From Arachis hypogaea (Eukaryota; Streptophyta; Magnoliopsida; Fabales; Fabaceae), in contig NC_092048.1 in assembly GCF_003086295.3 (NCBI RefSeq), forward strand, positions 935,001-999,000: a stretch of 64,000 nucleotides of DNA, read 5' to 3'. Made by a program: the position numbers and the translations under genes. Shown here in pieces: positions 10,558 to 24,370 of this stretch. The notes beneath the pieces are model-generated. The model saw only the letters and a program-made list of their open reading frames with translations, was not told where the DNA came from and ran no database searches. How positions within the stretch are numbered: the first letter of the stretch is position 1; the number at the start of each line of letters is the position of its first letter.

Positions 10558-12524
10558 TCTAACTTTCTATGTTCTCTTTCACAAAGAAGCACTATATAGA
10601 GAATAATAATAATAATAATAATATATGAGAGCACCTTTTAGAAAAAGAAAAAAAGATGCAAGTGGGGACTGCATTAGTGATAAGTTGATGGAACGCACTT
10701 CACCAAACCTTTTGGACAATACGGTACTGATGAATTATCTCTCTCTCTCTCTCTCTCTAGTTTTGATGATTTATTTACCCTTTGTAAATAATTGTTACTC
10801 AGTTTGTTATTTTAACTTTGTTATTCCATGCCATTACATATAAGAAAGTATGCATATCCATAATGCAGTGTTAGGTAAATTGGAAGGGGATTATCATGAC
10901 AAGAAGGAAAAGGAGAAAATTGATGCAAAGATGTGTTCTCATAATCATGAATTCAACTCTTTTGGTACATTTTCCACCTTGATGCCCTACCTACAATGAC
11001 TATAGCATAGTCTTTATTAGTCAAAGGATCTCAAAACACTGTTGCTGTGTTCTTTACGTCTCATTTGACTAAAATGGAGTGAGGGCATGACTTCACACAC
11101 ATTTTCTTTTTTTCACTAGCCATTAGTCTTTTGATCTTCGTCGACGATACGACAAATTAACGGCTTATTACTAATTCCGTCGGAGTTCCCCTTTAATGGA
11201 TAAAGAGGCTGGTTACAAAATCTTTTTAAGACAGTCTCCAAAGATTGAATCCCAAACATGATGCTTACAAATTGAAATTTTTGCAAAGGCAAGGATTCTA
11301 TTCTTTATTTATTTGTTCATGTTAACAATTTAGATGGCATTGCTGGAACCGTTTCTTTTCAATAATACATAACAGTTTGTTTCAACTTTCTAGTTGACAT
11401 TGGGTTCACTGGGATTCACTCACTGAAATTTGATATGATAAGATCATCTTCCAATAATTAAGTCCAATTCAAGAGTAGCAGTAATTTATTTGGGATTCAG
11501 CAATAATTTAATTTTGCACAGATAAGATGATATAAACAAATGGGATTATGAAAGAGAGAACCATGGATTTGGTAAGCAATTGTTTATTTTGTGTGCATGT
11601 GTACTATTAAAAAATTCCAATGGCTTATCTTTGAATATGGTACATAGCAACTTTTTGTCTGTTGCTTAGTTTATGTTTATTTTTGTCGGTTCAAAGGTTA
11701 ATGAGTTGTTTTTATACAGTGGGATACAGTGGTTTGATGGTTGTTTTAATCCATAAAATCAATGCAACATGGACATATAGTCATATACCTACATAGATTT
11801 CTCTTGTATCTTCAAAGCATGGTATTTGACTTATTACTCACTTTGTAGTTTGTGCCTGCATATTATTTTGTGTTCACTTCACTCTTTTTCCCTTTCCTTT
11901 TAATTGTTTCCGCCATTTTTTGATACAATTTTTTATTCATCCAAAAATATTGACTTAAGAATACACACCAAAACAACAATAGTAAGTAAAAATGATGATT
12001 ATGTGCTAACAAGAATGTGTTACAATTAGCAACCATATTTGCTTGTGATAATGATATGATACTAAAACTTCAATCTTCCACTTTGTCACACATTATTCTC
12101 CAATGTAGTAAAGGGAAAAAACATAAAAAACAAAATTGTAAGTAGAGACATATGATGAAGTGAGGTTACTAAGTTGGTGTGGGCAAGCAATTTTTGCTAC
12201 ATGGTGCTATATCTTTTTGGTGTTTAGTATAACTTTTTAAGTTTAACTAATGCAACTTGCTGAATCACTAACTTGTTCTTTTTTTCCCTCCTCCCATCAT
12301 TCACATTGTATGGCATCCATGAGAAACATACAATTTTCAAAGCAATAGAAGAAACAGGACAACTCATCAATTCAATTGAGCAAGAGCTCCCAGTATTGGA
12401 GGTAATATTAATTTGGATGACATAAATGTAACTAGTATGAAACCTTAAGCTACATGAAAGACACTTCTTTACCATTTAACTGTGAAAGATAACTTTATTA
12501 CCAAGCAATCATAATAATGTGCAA
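10558..12524. other. Intergenic DNA between RALF and selenium-binding protein genes
   Basis: It contains an (AAT)n run near 10603-10622 and a (CT)n run at about 10739-10758. No coding region or element with paired ends was recognised. The left end is the RALF promoter region and the right end the 3' flank of the selenium-binding protein gene. Confidence 0.5.
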
Positions 12525-14828
12525 TTAAATCCATATATCTGAAGTGCAGTCGCCACCGGGATATCTCATCTCATGGGCTAGGGAGGGACCATCAGGCTCA
12601 GCTCCAAAGTCAACAAAGAAGTTTGGGTTGATTTTCAGGCCACCATGCTCAGTATCAACATCAATCTGTAACATGTGTGATCCTTTCTGTAAAAGCTCAG
12701 GGTAAAACTGCTTATCCCATGCACTAAAGAGAGAGTTTGTAACATATAGCCGCTTCCCATCTAAACTCAGCTGAATCATCTGAGGTCCTCCTCTCAACTT
12801 GTTTCCCTGAAAGGTAAAATTTCGATCTTATTAGCCAGACAGCGCATTCAGTTACATGGATTAAACGATATTATTAGACTTGTTTCAAGAAAAAACATTT
12901 TCAGTAATAGACCATGGTATTCTAGCAGTCCATACTGAAGTGGACTATAATTTTGAAAAAATTAAATAGCACTAGTACCTGAACTTCTGGAACTTCAGAT
13001 TGCCAAGTGTTACCATCTTCTGCTATTGCGACTATGGAACTTCCTTTCCAAAGTAGTCCCCCTACCCATACTTGGCCTTTGAGTACAGGATTTTTGGGGT
13101 CCTCAATGTTATACTGCCTTATATCACCATGAAGCCAGTTCACAAAGTACAGAAACCGGTCGTCAAGAGATATCAGAAAATCAGTTATAAGCCCAGGCAT
13201 CTCTGGAAGAATCCAGTTTTGCACTTTCAATGGTTCCACTGATATTGCAACCTGAAAAGGTCAGCTTAGTATATAAGTATCATTGTTATTTCTATTTATT
13301 AATCAAACATGCCTCAGCTGAAGCACAAAATCTAACCAGAAGATAATACTATAATAGATATATAGATATCTATTTTTTCTAGTTCTAGCATACCTCATGA
13401 CTCCATGATCCATCATCAGTCTTGAAAAACCGCACCATGTTACTTGACAATGCGCAACCAACAAACCCTGTGTCTTTAGAAGGATCATGCAGAAACCTTA
13501 TCTGCATTTAGGATAGATTAGTTGTCAAAGACAGCCAAATTTATAGTTAACCATGATTATATTATAAATGGAATGGTAGAAAGTAGAAACAAATCCTTAG
13601 ATTTATGTAAACCAATCTACCTCCAAGGGTATAAGCCCTGACTGACCAAGGTCTAATGTTTGTCTCAATTCACCCTCAGGCCAGCTATATACATGTAGAT
13701 GTCTCCCATAAAAGCCATCAGAGACATCCTGTAAGTTAAAACCTTTGGTGAACGCCGCAGGAGCGCCCCACGATGTGCTTATCATAGTCTTATGCCGAGG
13801 TTGGTACCAATAGTCATACCCAAATAGAGGACTGTGCCCTGGTTTTTCCCACCTAGCAAATGTGAAGCAATGAACAAACCAATGTAACCAGAAAGAAACT
13901 AAGTCATAGTCAATTCATACAATTAGTTCATCATGCATTCTTGTATTTCTCAATTTAATATATGAATTCTGATACCTTCCTTTCACATTAAATTCTGAAT
14001 CAAGAAGAAGAAATCCATTTCCTGAAGCATTTCCATCTTTATCTCCAAGGCATGAGATCATTATGTCTCCGGAAGCAAGGCAATGGGTTGTGTGTGGATA
14101 TGCTAATCCAGTCTTACTTATGATATCTTCAGGCTCAACAACTTTGTGCAAAGATGGAGACCTTGAATTTGTTTTTGTATCAAACACGTATATTCGACCG
14201 GATCTGAAATAAGCCAACAATTACTTCTTAACAAGGAAATTTCTTTTAGAAAAATTAATGGTGGGCATATTGTGTTCTATTACTATTTTTTTCAGTTTAG
14301 TCTCTTACACCAGTGAAGGTAAAATCAGATATCTTCGATCCGCGGAAGGATTACCATGGCAAGAGCTGCATGAATTCCAGCCACTATGGTGAAGTTCATC
14401 ACCTAAATAAGGAACAGGTAACCTATGAATAACTTCTGAATAAGTTGGAGAGTTTGGATCCACATCCACTGTGGCCAGATAATCAGGCTTCTCCTTTCCA
14501 GTTCCTGTATTTCATTGAATCATCAACATCAATCAATAACAACACCTAATCAAACAAAACAAAACAACATTTTCTAGAAAGAAATTGCTATTCATAGTAC
14601 TACTAAACAGAGATGTCACCTTCACAGTTTCACCTATTACCATATCATATAATTTATGGTACCTGAGTAGAGAGCAGTGACATAAAGAAGAGTCTCTTTG
14701 GGACCAGACATGGCATCAAGTGGAGTAGCATAGCCAGGCCCTGATTTGCAGCATCCATGGCCGTTGCTTTGGTTCATCACCTTTTCTGCCACCTCACCAT
14801 GCTTCAGCACTGCCACATCCGTTGCCAT
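12525..14828 (-). CDS. SBP1: Selenium-binding protein / methanethiol oxidase
   Basis: Seven exons in transcript order: 14663-14828, 14309-14504, 13976-14203, 13621-13852, 13394-13501, 12979-13251, 12525-12806. All have GT-AG borders and sum to 1485 bases, or 494 aa; plant SBP1 proteins are about 490 aa. Family members are soluble beta-propeller proteins. Human SELENBP1 oxidises methanethiol to hydrogen sulfide, formaldehyde and hydrogen peroxide. Plant SBP1 binds selenium and cadmium and is linked to sulfur and stress responses. Visible features are the N-terminal [13 protein letters not shown], the [14 protein letters not shown] block with CSSC at residues 101-104, the His-rich propeller motif [14 protein letters not shown], then [17 protein letters not shown] and the C-terminal [19 protein letters not shown]. 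The start [11 protein letters not shown] matches the family N-terminus. The gene looks intact. Confidence 0.95.
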
Positions 14829-15190
14829 ATCTCTCTCTTTCTCTCAAAGACTTAGCCTGAAGAAGAAGAAGGTGATGAAAATAATAATAATGATGAAGTG
14901 TGTGTGAAATGGATGAGTACAAAGTTCATGTGCAGGTGTACGTCACTGATTTTCACGTGTGATGCATCAAAGTTGAAGACAAGTACGTGTTCAATACTTC
15001 AATCTATTATATAATTAAGTATATCTTTATATATAAAAATAATGAAGATAATATGCTTTAGTAGGTAGTATATTTTAATGTTGTGAGAAATTATACAAAC
15101 ATTATTTTTATTTTTAGCCATTTAAAAAGAAAAAAAAGAAAGCATATTTTAATGTTTGCAATGACACTTATAAGTTATAACTCTTTATTT
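14829..15190 (-). promoter_or_regulatory. Upstream region of the selenium-binding protein gene
   Basis: It begins with a CT-rich (plus-strand) leader stretch. An ACGTG-type word occurs near 14939 and CACGTGT near 14955, matching G-box/ABRE-like cores. That would fit stress-responsive SBP expression, but use of these sites is inferred only. Confidence 0.3.
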
Positions 15191-15199
15191 TTGTCTGTT

Positions 15200-15370
15200 G
15201 AATTTGGATCCTCTAAATTTTAAATTCTCATTTTAGAAAGTAAAATATGATCTTTTACCATTTATTTTATAGGTGGGATTAAGAGTAAATATAAGAGAAA
15301 AACTATTTAAGAATAAAAGATCATACTTTAGTCTTTAAAGTGAAATTTAAAATTTAGAAAATCCAAATCC
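15200..15370. mobile_element. MITE with 9-bp target duplication
   Basis: The 171-bp element has long imperfect inverted repeats. The left end reads GAATTTGGATCCTCTAAATT and the right end, on the other strand, GGATTTGGATTTTCTAAATT. It is flanked by TTGTCTGTT at 15191-15199 and 15371-15379, a perfect 9-bp duplication as made by Mutator-like transposases. Confidence 0.75.
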
Positions 15371-15379
15371 TTGTCTGTT

Positions 15380-16415
15380 ATGTGCTCTGATATAGAGAGT
15401 ATTGCCTCTTTGGTCTCCAACTTAGGCTGCTACCATTGATATTCGTTTCGTTTTAAACCAAAATTCTTATAAGAAAAAAGAAAAGGAAAGAGAGAGGGTG
15501 TTTCCCACAAGCTTCAATGCAGTTAGAACTGCAAAATACTCTTCACTCTTCAGTCTCACTGGGAATGTTTTTCTCTATTCAAAATTTTTATTTTATCTTT
15601 TATAAAAGAAATGATATTTTTAACAAATTATACGTTTCTAACTATTCTATTTCTATTAAAATTAAACGTGTTAACAACCTAATTTTTTTTATTAAAAGGG
15701 ATTCTTTTAGTAGTTTATTTAGCTAGTGTCTTTAAGGATTTTTCTTAGTAAAAAAAAAGATTTTTTTTTGTTTGGTTAAGAAATCATGAGAGAAAATCTT
15801 ATAATAAGTGCACAATAATAACACGATTTAAAGATTTTTTTTAAAAAAAAGTATCAATACATTCAATACGTTAAAAAATTTAAAAATTTTATTTTAGGAG
15901 TTAAAAATTTTTTTAGGACACTTTTAGTAGAATGCTGTGTTATTTTTGAAATTAAAGGATAAAATATATTTTGTCTCTTAAGTTTGGTAAGAATTTTAAA
16001 AATATTTTTAAATTTTATTTTATTTTAATTTTGTCTCACAAATTTTTTATTTGCATCAAATATAATCTTGGCAACTAATTTTTAAAAAAAAATTAGGACT
16101 CATTCAACAATAATTTCATAAAAATAACTTTTAAGTTTTAACACAAACAAATCGAATATAATTGTTATGCATTGTTGTTCGATTGGAAATTTTTTGAATA
16201 TTTAATTGTTAAAAATATATTTGATAAAAATTGAAATTTTTTAAAACAAATTAAAATAAAATAAAATTTAAAAATATTTTGAAAACTTTTATTAAATTTT
16301 AAGAAGAAAAAATACACTTTATAAAAGAAACGTAGTTCAAAGGAAGAAACTTGAAACAGAACCAAAAGCACTACGGAACTCATCCCACAGTAAACTATTG
16401 TTGATATTTATGATT
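15380..16415. other. AT-rich intergenic DNA
   Basis: No gene or element with paired ends was recognised. The sequence is strongly A/T with homopolymer runs. Confidence 0.45.
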
Positions 16416-16737
16416 TAGGTCCAGTTTAAGTAACCAACTTAATTAAGTTTTTTTTGATAAAATACTTAAATAATAAATGACTCTGTTAAAAGTAACTTAT
16501 AAATAAATTATTTTGTGTTTGGATTTTTAGCTCTAAAAGTACTTATTTTATGGAAATGTGATAAAAAGTAGAAGTATTATGAAAGAAGTCATTTTTTTAA
16601 CTTTTCTATAAGCTCCTAAATAACTTCTTCAAAAATTGCAATTTGATTTTAAAGATTGCACCAAACATTAATATTACTACTTTTCATAAGTCAAAAATAA
16701 AAAAAAAAGTTACTTCTACAGTTCCAAACGGACCCTA
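16416..16737. mobile_element. hAT-type MITE
   Basis: The left end reads TAGGTCCAGTTTA and the right end, on the other strand, TAGGGTCCGTTTGG, a terminus common among plant hAT MITEs. Internal AAGTTACTT-like words are also inverted. No clear target duplication was seen. Confidence 0.5.
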
Positions 16738-16855
16738 AAGCTTTATTAATTAAAAATTTACATAATCTATGACTACTAAAGTACTGGCTACTACACAGCC
16801 ATTTGGGCTCACGGGTTCAGGGTCCCCTCACTCACTCAGTAACTCACTCACCCAG

Positions 16856-16875
16856 TAATCACTAATCAGTGATTA
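16856..16875. promoter_or_regulatory. Inverted repeat upstream of the AK-HSDH gene
   Basis: TAATCACT and AGTGATTA are perfect 8-bp arms around AATC, about 135 bp before the start codon. CTCACTCA repeats stand just before it. It could bind a dimeric regulator; this is inference only. Confidence 0.25.
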
Positions 16876-17010
16876 GTATCCCCTGTTTCAGTTACTCAGC
16901 ACTAACATTTTCCCTTTACCAACCTCAAAAGCCGCATAACCAAACACTGTCCTATTCTCTCTCTTTCTCTCTGTTTTTGTGTGTGAGGTGCAGCTGCTGC
17001 AGCCATAACC

Positions 17011-20000
17011 ATGGCGTCCCTCTCTGCTGCGATCTCTCGCTCCTCCTCCTCCCCCTGCTTCCCCCCTCCCAATCCCAACACCGCTTCACTCTCACACCAC
17101 CGCAACATCTTCCACTCTCAATGCCGCGCTTTCCCCCTCTCCCGCCCCTCCCTTTTCCTTCGGTACGTTCTCTTCAATGTATTAGGTTTCTTCATCTTCT
17201 GCGCTACACTTGCATGACGCAAACCGGTTAACTGCTACTCTCTCTTTGCTTCCATTAAGCTCTAGTGTTACCTTACTATTTATTTATGTGTAGTAACTTC
17301 ATAGCTGAACGCACAATTTGATGGAATATTCTTTCGCTTGAAGAATAATGCACTCGTTCCTTTATTGTTATCGGCGATTCGCAGAATAATAAGTCTAAAT
17401 AGCAAAACAAAAAACGAAAATCTGAATAATATGACCATAATAATATAAGATATATATCTGACCCATTATAAAGCTGCAAAAGAATATTTTTTCTGCTGTC
17501 ATATATTTACTATATTATTGTTTTCATAAAATTTGTATGTTTCTTTATCCTTTTCAAAAGCCACACACTTCTTTTACCTGTGTTTATTTTCTATTGAATG
17601 CATTTTTTTTTCCTTTTTTTCTTTTTAAGCTTTGCTACTTGTTATTAATTCGTGAGAATATGGTTTCTATCTCAGAAAGGGTCTCACTTTACCACCGGGA
17701 AGAGAGTCACAAAGCACCAGGATATGCGCTTCAGTTGCAGGTTTTGACTGCAAGTTAATTTTATGCTGGAGTTTGTACTTGTAATTTTGAAGATGGTAAA
17801 TGTAATGGCATTTTTTCCACCGCAGATGTTTCGCTGAATTTATCTGTAGAGGAAAAACAGCTTCCAAAAGGAGACACTTGGTCTGTTCACAAGTTTGGTG
17901 GAACTTGTGTGGGAACCTCACAAAGAATAAAGAATGTTGCGGATATCATTATTAAGGATGATTCAGAAAGGAAATTGGTGGTTGTCTCTGCAATGTCAAA
18001 GGTTACAGACATGATGTATGACCTTATCAACAAGGCTCAATCACGAGATGAAAATTATGTAGCTGCACTGGATGTTGTTCTGGAGAAGCATAGCCAAACT
18101 GCACATGATCTGCTTGATGGCGATCATCTTGCTAGTTTCTTGTCCCAGTTGCATCAAGACATCAATAACCTCAAGGCGATGCTTCGTGCAATATACATAG
18201 GTCATAGGCACATCTATTCACTCTCCACCTTTGATATTGTCTATGTTCTCTTTCTATCTTTTTGTCTGGTCAAAAAGCTATTTGTTTTTGTTCATTTATT
18301 TATTTCGTTTTCTTGGTTAGGTATATTTGTTCCTTTTAGAGGTTTTCATTTTTATCTAGATTTTATTTATCTGTTTCTTTTTCATAAGAGAAGAATTTTA
18401 TTAAGATGAAAGAGGAAAAAAATGGAGAAAGAGAGGATAGGAGACCCACTTTACAAAAATCAAGAAAGAAATCATATTGGTCATATGATCTTCACCATCC
18501 ATGTATTTTCATGTGTTCAGAATATCAAGTAATTTTCATAAGCTGTGAATTTAACCTGTTATCAGGCCCAACATAGATGCTAACGGAAAACTGCTGCTGA
18601 GCTATGAATTCTTTTTCAAATGGTTGATATTTTTTGGGTTGGTGACCATGATAGGGACATACAGGGGAAGATTAGGAGTAAAAATGGGAAAGTTGCATTT
18701 TCTGACCCAGTTTCTTTCCTTGGAACTCAATTTTGGTTTCCAACTGTATCAATTGCACAGCCTCTATGAGATGATATAATGGTGAAACAACAAAATGTGT
18801 TTTCATTTTTGGTTATTTTCATGAGCAAAGACGGGTCTTCTTGAGGTTGATTTTAAAAAGTTGTTATATCAAAGCTATCTAAATTGAATCATTTATCATG
18901 AAGAATGTGTTTGTATTGTTCCTTATGTTGAATTCCATAGTTAAGGATTACACTGCAATCCTAACTTATAGTTTAATATCTTGCAGCTGGTCATGCAACG
19001 GAGTCCTTTACAGATTTTGTTGTGGGACATGGGGAACTATGGTCTGCTCAGATGTTGTCTTTAGTTATTAGAAAGGTTTGCTATTTTAATTATAAAGATT
19101 TGCTCTTTCTCACTTTCTATCTGAATTGAGCTTGTTACATCATGCTTCCCCTCTGGGACTGAGCAGAATGGGGTCGACTGCAAATGGATGGATACAAGGG
19201 AAGTCCTTATTGTAAATCCTACTAGCTCTAATCAAGTTGATCCTGACTATTCGTTATCTCAACAAGGACTTGAAAAGTGGTACTCACTGAATCCTGCTAA
19301 AGTAATCATTGCTACTGGATTCATTGCAAGTACACCCCAGAATATTCCTACTACACTGAAGAGAGATGGAAGTGACTTTTCCGCAGCAATTATGGGTGCT
19401 CTATTCAGGGCTCGGCAGGTCACAATATGGACAGATGTTGATGGTGTGTTTAGTGCAGATCCTAGAAAAGGTTTGTACTGCTCTTGCTTTCGCCAACAGT
19501 TGGACTTCCAAGTGGATTAAGAGAAATAGAGAATTATTGAATCTAGTAACTGCTGTAGTTTTGCATCTGACATATTGACTGATTTTATTTTATGCTTGAC
19601 TATCTTTAACATGAAATTTTGATTCAGTGTAAACAATTACATTTTCTGCAGTTAGTGAGGCTGTGATTTTGAAGACATTGTCTTATCAAGAGGCATGGGA
19701 AATGGTGAGATGGAATTTATGAATGCTCAAAGCTCATTGACCCTTCAAAGTTTAATAGATTAACTATTGAATTGCCTGTCTGCAGTCTTATTTCGGTGCA
19801 AATGTTTTGCATCCCCGCACGATAATACCAGTGATGCGATATGGAATTCCCATTATAATAAGGAATATTTTCAATCTCTCTGCTCCCGGAACAAAGATCT
19901 GTCATCCCTCTGTTATTGAGGATGAAGATAAGCAGGACCTCCAAAATTTTGTCAAAGGCTTTGCGACCATAGACAACTTGGCACTTGTGAATGTGGAGGG

Positions 20001-23000
20001 GTGAGCCATGAATTTAGTCACGTTATACTATGAATAATTTTCTGCTCAGTTGTTTCAATTTAATTATATGATGTCCTATAACATATATTAATCATCAAAA
20101 TCATAATTGCTATGTGTTTTTCTTTGTTGTTTTTGCAGAACGGGAATGGCTGGTGTACCTGGTACAGCCAGTGCTATATTTGGTGCTGTGAAAGATGTGG
20201 GAGCCAATGTTATTATGATATCTCAGGTGCATTTTTTATACTCAATTTTTCTAGTGTTTCCATCTGGCATATAAGAAATTGTGGTGATCATTAATACTGT
20301 TTGTGTAGGCTAGTAGTGAGCATTCTGTTTGCTTTGCTGTTCCTGAGAAGGAAGTAAAAGCTGTTGCTGAGGCATTGCAGTCTAGATTTCGTCAAGCTTT
20401 GGATGCTGGACGTCTTTCTCAGGTGCTAAATTCAGTTCATACAAGTTTTTGCTCAATTGAGCAATATCAGTGAAAAGGAAGCATATAACCTTTCTTTTCT
20501 TATTTTTTGCTCCTTTTTATATTTTTTATAATGATCACAATGTAAAAACTAATAGCTGAATAATTACTTTTGAGTTAGTATTGCTGAATGATGTTGAAGG
20601 TTTTATCTTTTTATTTTGTCACCTTAATTACATTCTAAATCACGTAGCACCTCTCAGGTTGCTGTTGTTCCAAATTGTAGCATTTTGGCCGCAGTTGGCC
20701 AAAAAATGGCAAGTACCCCTGGAGTTAGCGCTACCCTCTTCAATGCATTGGCTAAGGTTAGTAGTCTGGCAAGTTATTGCTTAGGATTGAAATTTTGGTT
20801 TATTTTATTATTTCTTTTATGTTTTAACTTGTTTGTGATCAAACTGGTAATGACCAACAGGCCAGTATAAATGTCCGTGCTATAGCTCAAGGTTGTTCTG
20901 AGTACAATATCACTGTTGTTATTAAGCGAGAGGATTGTATAAAGGCTTTACGGGCTGTCCATTCCAGATTTTATCTCTCAAGAACCACAATAGCAATGGG
21001 CATTATTGGACCAGGATTAATCGGGAGCACACTACTTGACCAACTAAGGGATCAGGTGCAGTTTCTGTAGATAACTTTACTTGTTTGAATATATATTCTA
21101 CTGTCATAGTAAACACAGTAATCCATGATACTGGGATATTTGGTACATTTTGATATGTCAATTTACCTGAATGATTTTTAACCAGAAGACCTTTTAGAGT
21201 TTGTGGTGAATTTATGTTATAACTCTTTTAATGCAGGCCTCAGTTTTGAAAGAAGAATTCAACATTGATTTGCGTGTAATGGGCATAATTAGTTCAAAGT
21301 CAATGCTTCTTAGTGAGTCGTAAGTCAAATTCATCTGAACTGAATCTCTTTTTTGGATTTTTATGAACTTGGCTCTCTGTCCTCGCTTAATTAAGTCATA
21401 CTGTAATTTCTATTTGCAGAGGCATTGACTTAGCTAGGTGGAGAGAACTTCGAGATGAGAAGGGAGAAGTGGCTAATTTGGATAAATTTGTTCACCACGT
21501 GCATGGAAATCATTTTATACCCAACACTGCGATAGTGGATTGCACATCTGATTCCATCATTGCAGGCCATTACAATGACTGGTTGCGCAAAGGAATACAT
21601 GTAGTTACCCCCAATAAGAAGGCAAATTCAGGTCCGCTTGATCAGGTGATGTAATCCATATTGTTCATCCTTGCTATTACGTAGTGTAATCAGTAATGTC
21701 AGATGTCTAATTTTTCCATGCATTAATATAGGTTCATGGTTAAAGAAAATTAAAAATAAAGAATTAGACATTTAAGGAAAAGGAGAATTTCTTATTTTTA
21801 TTATTTCATTTGGAAAAAGGGGGCTGGGAAAGAATTATTATATTATACATAGAGAGAGCCTTTACTCTTCTGCCTGTTTTTTACTTCTTGCGCTCTATCT
21901 GAAGGTTAATTTGCCTGTTCATAATCTTGAATCTGGTTCCCATCAATAAGTTCCTGTTGCTAGTAGATATGTTACGTCTTTTTTTCTTGTTACTATATAT
22001 TACTACTAATTTTTGGGCATTCTAACACCTTGACTCTCAACATTCAGTATTTGAGTCTGAGAGCACTGCAAAGGCAATCCTATACACACTACTTTTATGA
22101 AGCTACTGTTGGAGCTGGTCTTCCAATTATTAGCACTTTGCGCGGGCTCCTTGAAACTGGAGACAGAATATTGCAAATTGAAGGCATCTTCAGGTTTGCT
22201 TTCACATATTATTTCTGTTTGTGTCTCTTAATTTGTGATAATCTTCCAGATTTCCAGTTTCCTTGCTCACCTGAAACTTTTCACCATTCATGAACCATAA
22301 ATTTTAAAGAACGTTGTTTCAATTATCATGCTTATTATGTTTATATGCATTTTTTGTTGATCTAGTCATTGACCATAAGGCATTGCCTTGCCCCTGTTTC
22401 TGCAGTGGAACTTTGAGTTATATCTTTAATAACTTCAAAGATGGCCGAGCTTTTAGTGAGGTAGTAGCTGAGGCAAAGGAAGCTGGTTATACTGAGCCAG
22501 ATCCAAGGGATGATCTGTCTGGAACAGATGTCGCTAGAAAGGTACAACTTACTGTGATGAACATGCACACAAACTTTGTCAAAATAAACTGTTCTTTGTT
22601 TGAGATTTTTTATGACCTGGGATGTGCCTAAAAGTGAATGTATATAATTAATAACAAACATATAAGAAATTGGCTAGGGAAATAAATGTTATTTTCAGGT
22701 GGTAGGTATGTTGAATAATATCATGATAACTAATCGCAACATGTAGGCTAATCATGATGTTAGTTTTGCTTCATAATAGCATTCCTATGTCTTGTTTAAT
22801 CCTCTTTTTTATTGTTGCCTTTAAAATCAACATGCTGAAGCCACCGTGGTTCTACAGGTAATCATTCTTGCAAGGGAATCTGGCTTAAAGCTAGAACTGT
22901 CAGATATTCCTGTTGAAAGCCTTGTGCCAGAACCTCTAAGAGTAAGAACCGTTTTCTGTTACATTATGCAGTTTTAGTTTTAGTCTGTGCTTAGCATTAT

Positions 23001-23453
23001 ATTAACGTCGATATTTTGATGACTTTGTGAAGGATTGTGCATCGGCTCAGGAATTCATGCAACAGTTACCAAAATTTGATCAGTTGTTGTCAAAGAAACA
23101 AGAAGAAGCTGAAAATGCTGGGGAAGTGAGTAATTCTATGATTAGTTGCATAACATGTTCAAAATATGATTAACGTTATATTAACTTGGTGGTTGTTATT
23201 GTTTAAGGTTTTGAGATACGTTGGTGTGGTGGATGTGACTAATAAAAAAGGAACGGTAGAACTGAGAAGATACAAGAAGGATCATCCATTTGCTCATTTG
23301 TCAGGTTCAGACAACATCATTGCATTCACAACAAGAAGGTATCAGAATCAGCCATTGATAGTTCGTGGGCCAGGAGCTGGAGCTCAGGTCACTGCTGGTG
23401 GAATATTCAGTGATATTTTACGCCTTGCCTCATACCTTGGTGCTCCATCATAG
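17011..23453 (+). CDS. AK-HSDH: Bifunctional aspartokinase / homoserine dehydrogenase, plastid
   Basis: Eighteen exons: 17011-17162, 17676-17740, 17826-18200, 18987-19075, 19167-19470, 19652-19704, 19786-20000, 20139-20226, 20309-20422, 20658-20756, 20861-21055, 21237-21319, 21420-21645, 22048-22193, 22406-22541, 22858-22941, 23033-23125, 23208-23453. They sum to 2763 bases, or 920 aa, the usual plant length. The enzyme catalyses the first and third steps from aspartate to threonine, isoleucine and methionine. A Ser/Pro-rich transit peptide covers about residues 1-70. The kinase domain starts at KFGGTC (95-100) and includes TLKRDGSDFSAAIMGAL and TIWTDVDGVFSADPRK. Two ACT-type regulatory domains follow (about 400-560; FNLSAPGTKI, NVIMISQASSEHS), the site of threonine feedback. 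The dehydrogenase domain has the NAD(P) loop GPGLIG (568-573), VTPNKKANSG, YEATVGAGLPI and DPRDDLSGTDVARK (767-780). All key motifs are intact. Confidence 0.97.
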
Positions 23454-24370
23454 GCGTCAATTCTTCTCTACAAAGCATAAATTTTGTATCCAAGTCCCTA
23501 TCCTCTATATCTGCTTGTTGTAGCACTAGTATCGTTGTAGTGATGTATGCTAGCTTTGCTCTCTTTATTTTATTTTTAAGTAATAAATGACTGAGTTTGA
23601 TGGAGAAGTTGACTTGATGATCTTGAAATCCTTTGTCAGTTTGTTTAGCTCGCATTAAATAATGTGAATAGGGTTAATGAGTTGATTGGGAAATCTCTCC
23701 AGGATAAAATAGCTTCAGTACTAGCAGCAGAAAGTTTGCACTATTTTCTGTCTTTTTGCTCAAAAAATGAATGAGTATTTACTATTTCCCCTTTGATTTT
23801 TCAACTATTAATTAAAACTGTCCGAAAAAAAAAGAAGAAAAGAAGAGAGAGAGGACACCGCTAATCTTGTTTTTCATTTTTACCGTATTTAGAACAACTC
23901 AGTAAAATAATGCTACACATTTATTTTAAACATTAAATCATGGTTAAAACGACTACATAAATTTGGAGTTCTCTCAAACATAGCATCAATTTTTTATGTG
24001 CAACCCAAAGTCAAAGTTGCTGATAAATTGAAGCAAAAAAAAAAAGAAGTTATATATATATATTTATTCTGGGTTGATTACTGATACTAAGCTTGATATT
24101 TTGTCTATAGGTTTAGATAAAATCTAAAAATCATACTAATACTTTCATTGCTTAATCTTATTTGTATCTTAAAAAGCCTCCATCAAACACTGGTCTCGCT
24201 TGTTTACTAATATAGCATACATTTGCTCTTTGGTGTGTGTCATCAGTTTCAACTTTCAAGCAACCATTTCCTTAAAGAATATGCTGTCATGCTGTGTTAT
24301 TAAGACTCAAGCAAGAACTTCTGCAATTAGTTGATCAGACTCATTTCAATAAATCCCTCTGTACATAAAA
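23454..24370. other. 3' flanks of AK-HSDH and subtilase genes
   Basis: The two genes converge here. The stretch should hold both 3' UTRs; nothing else was recognised. Confidence 0.5.
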
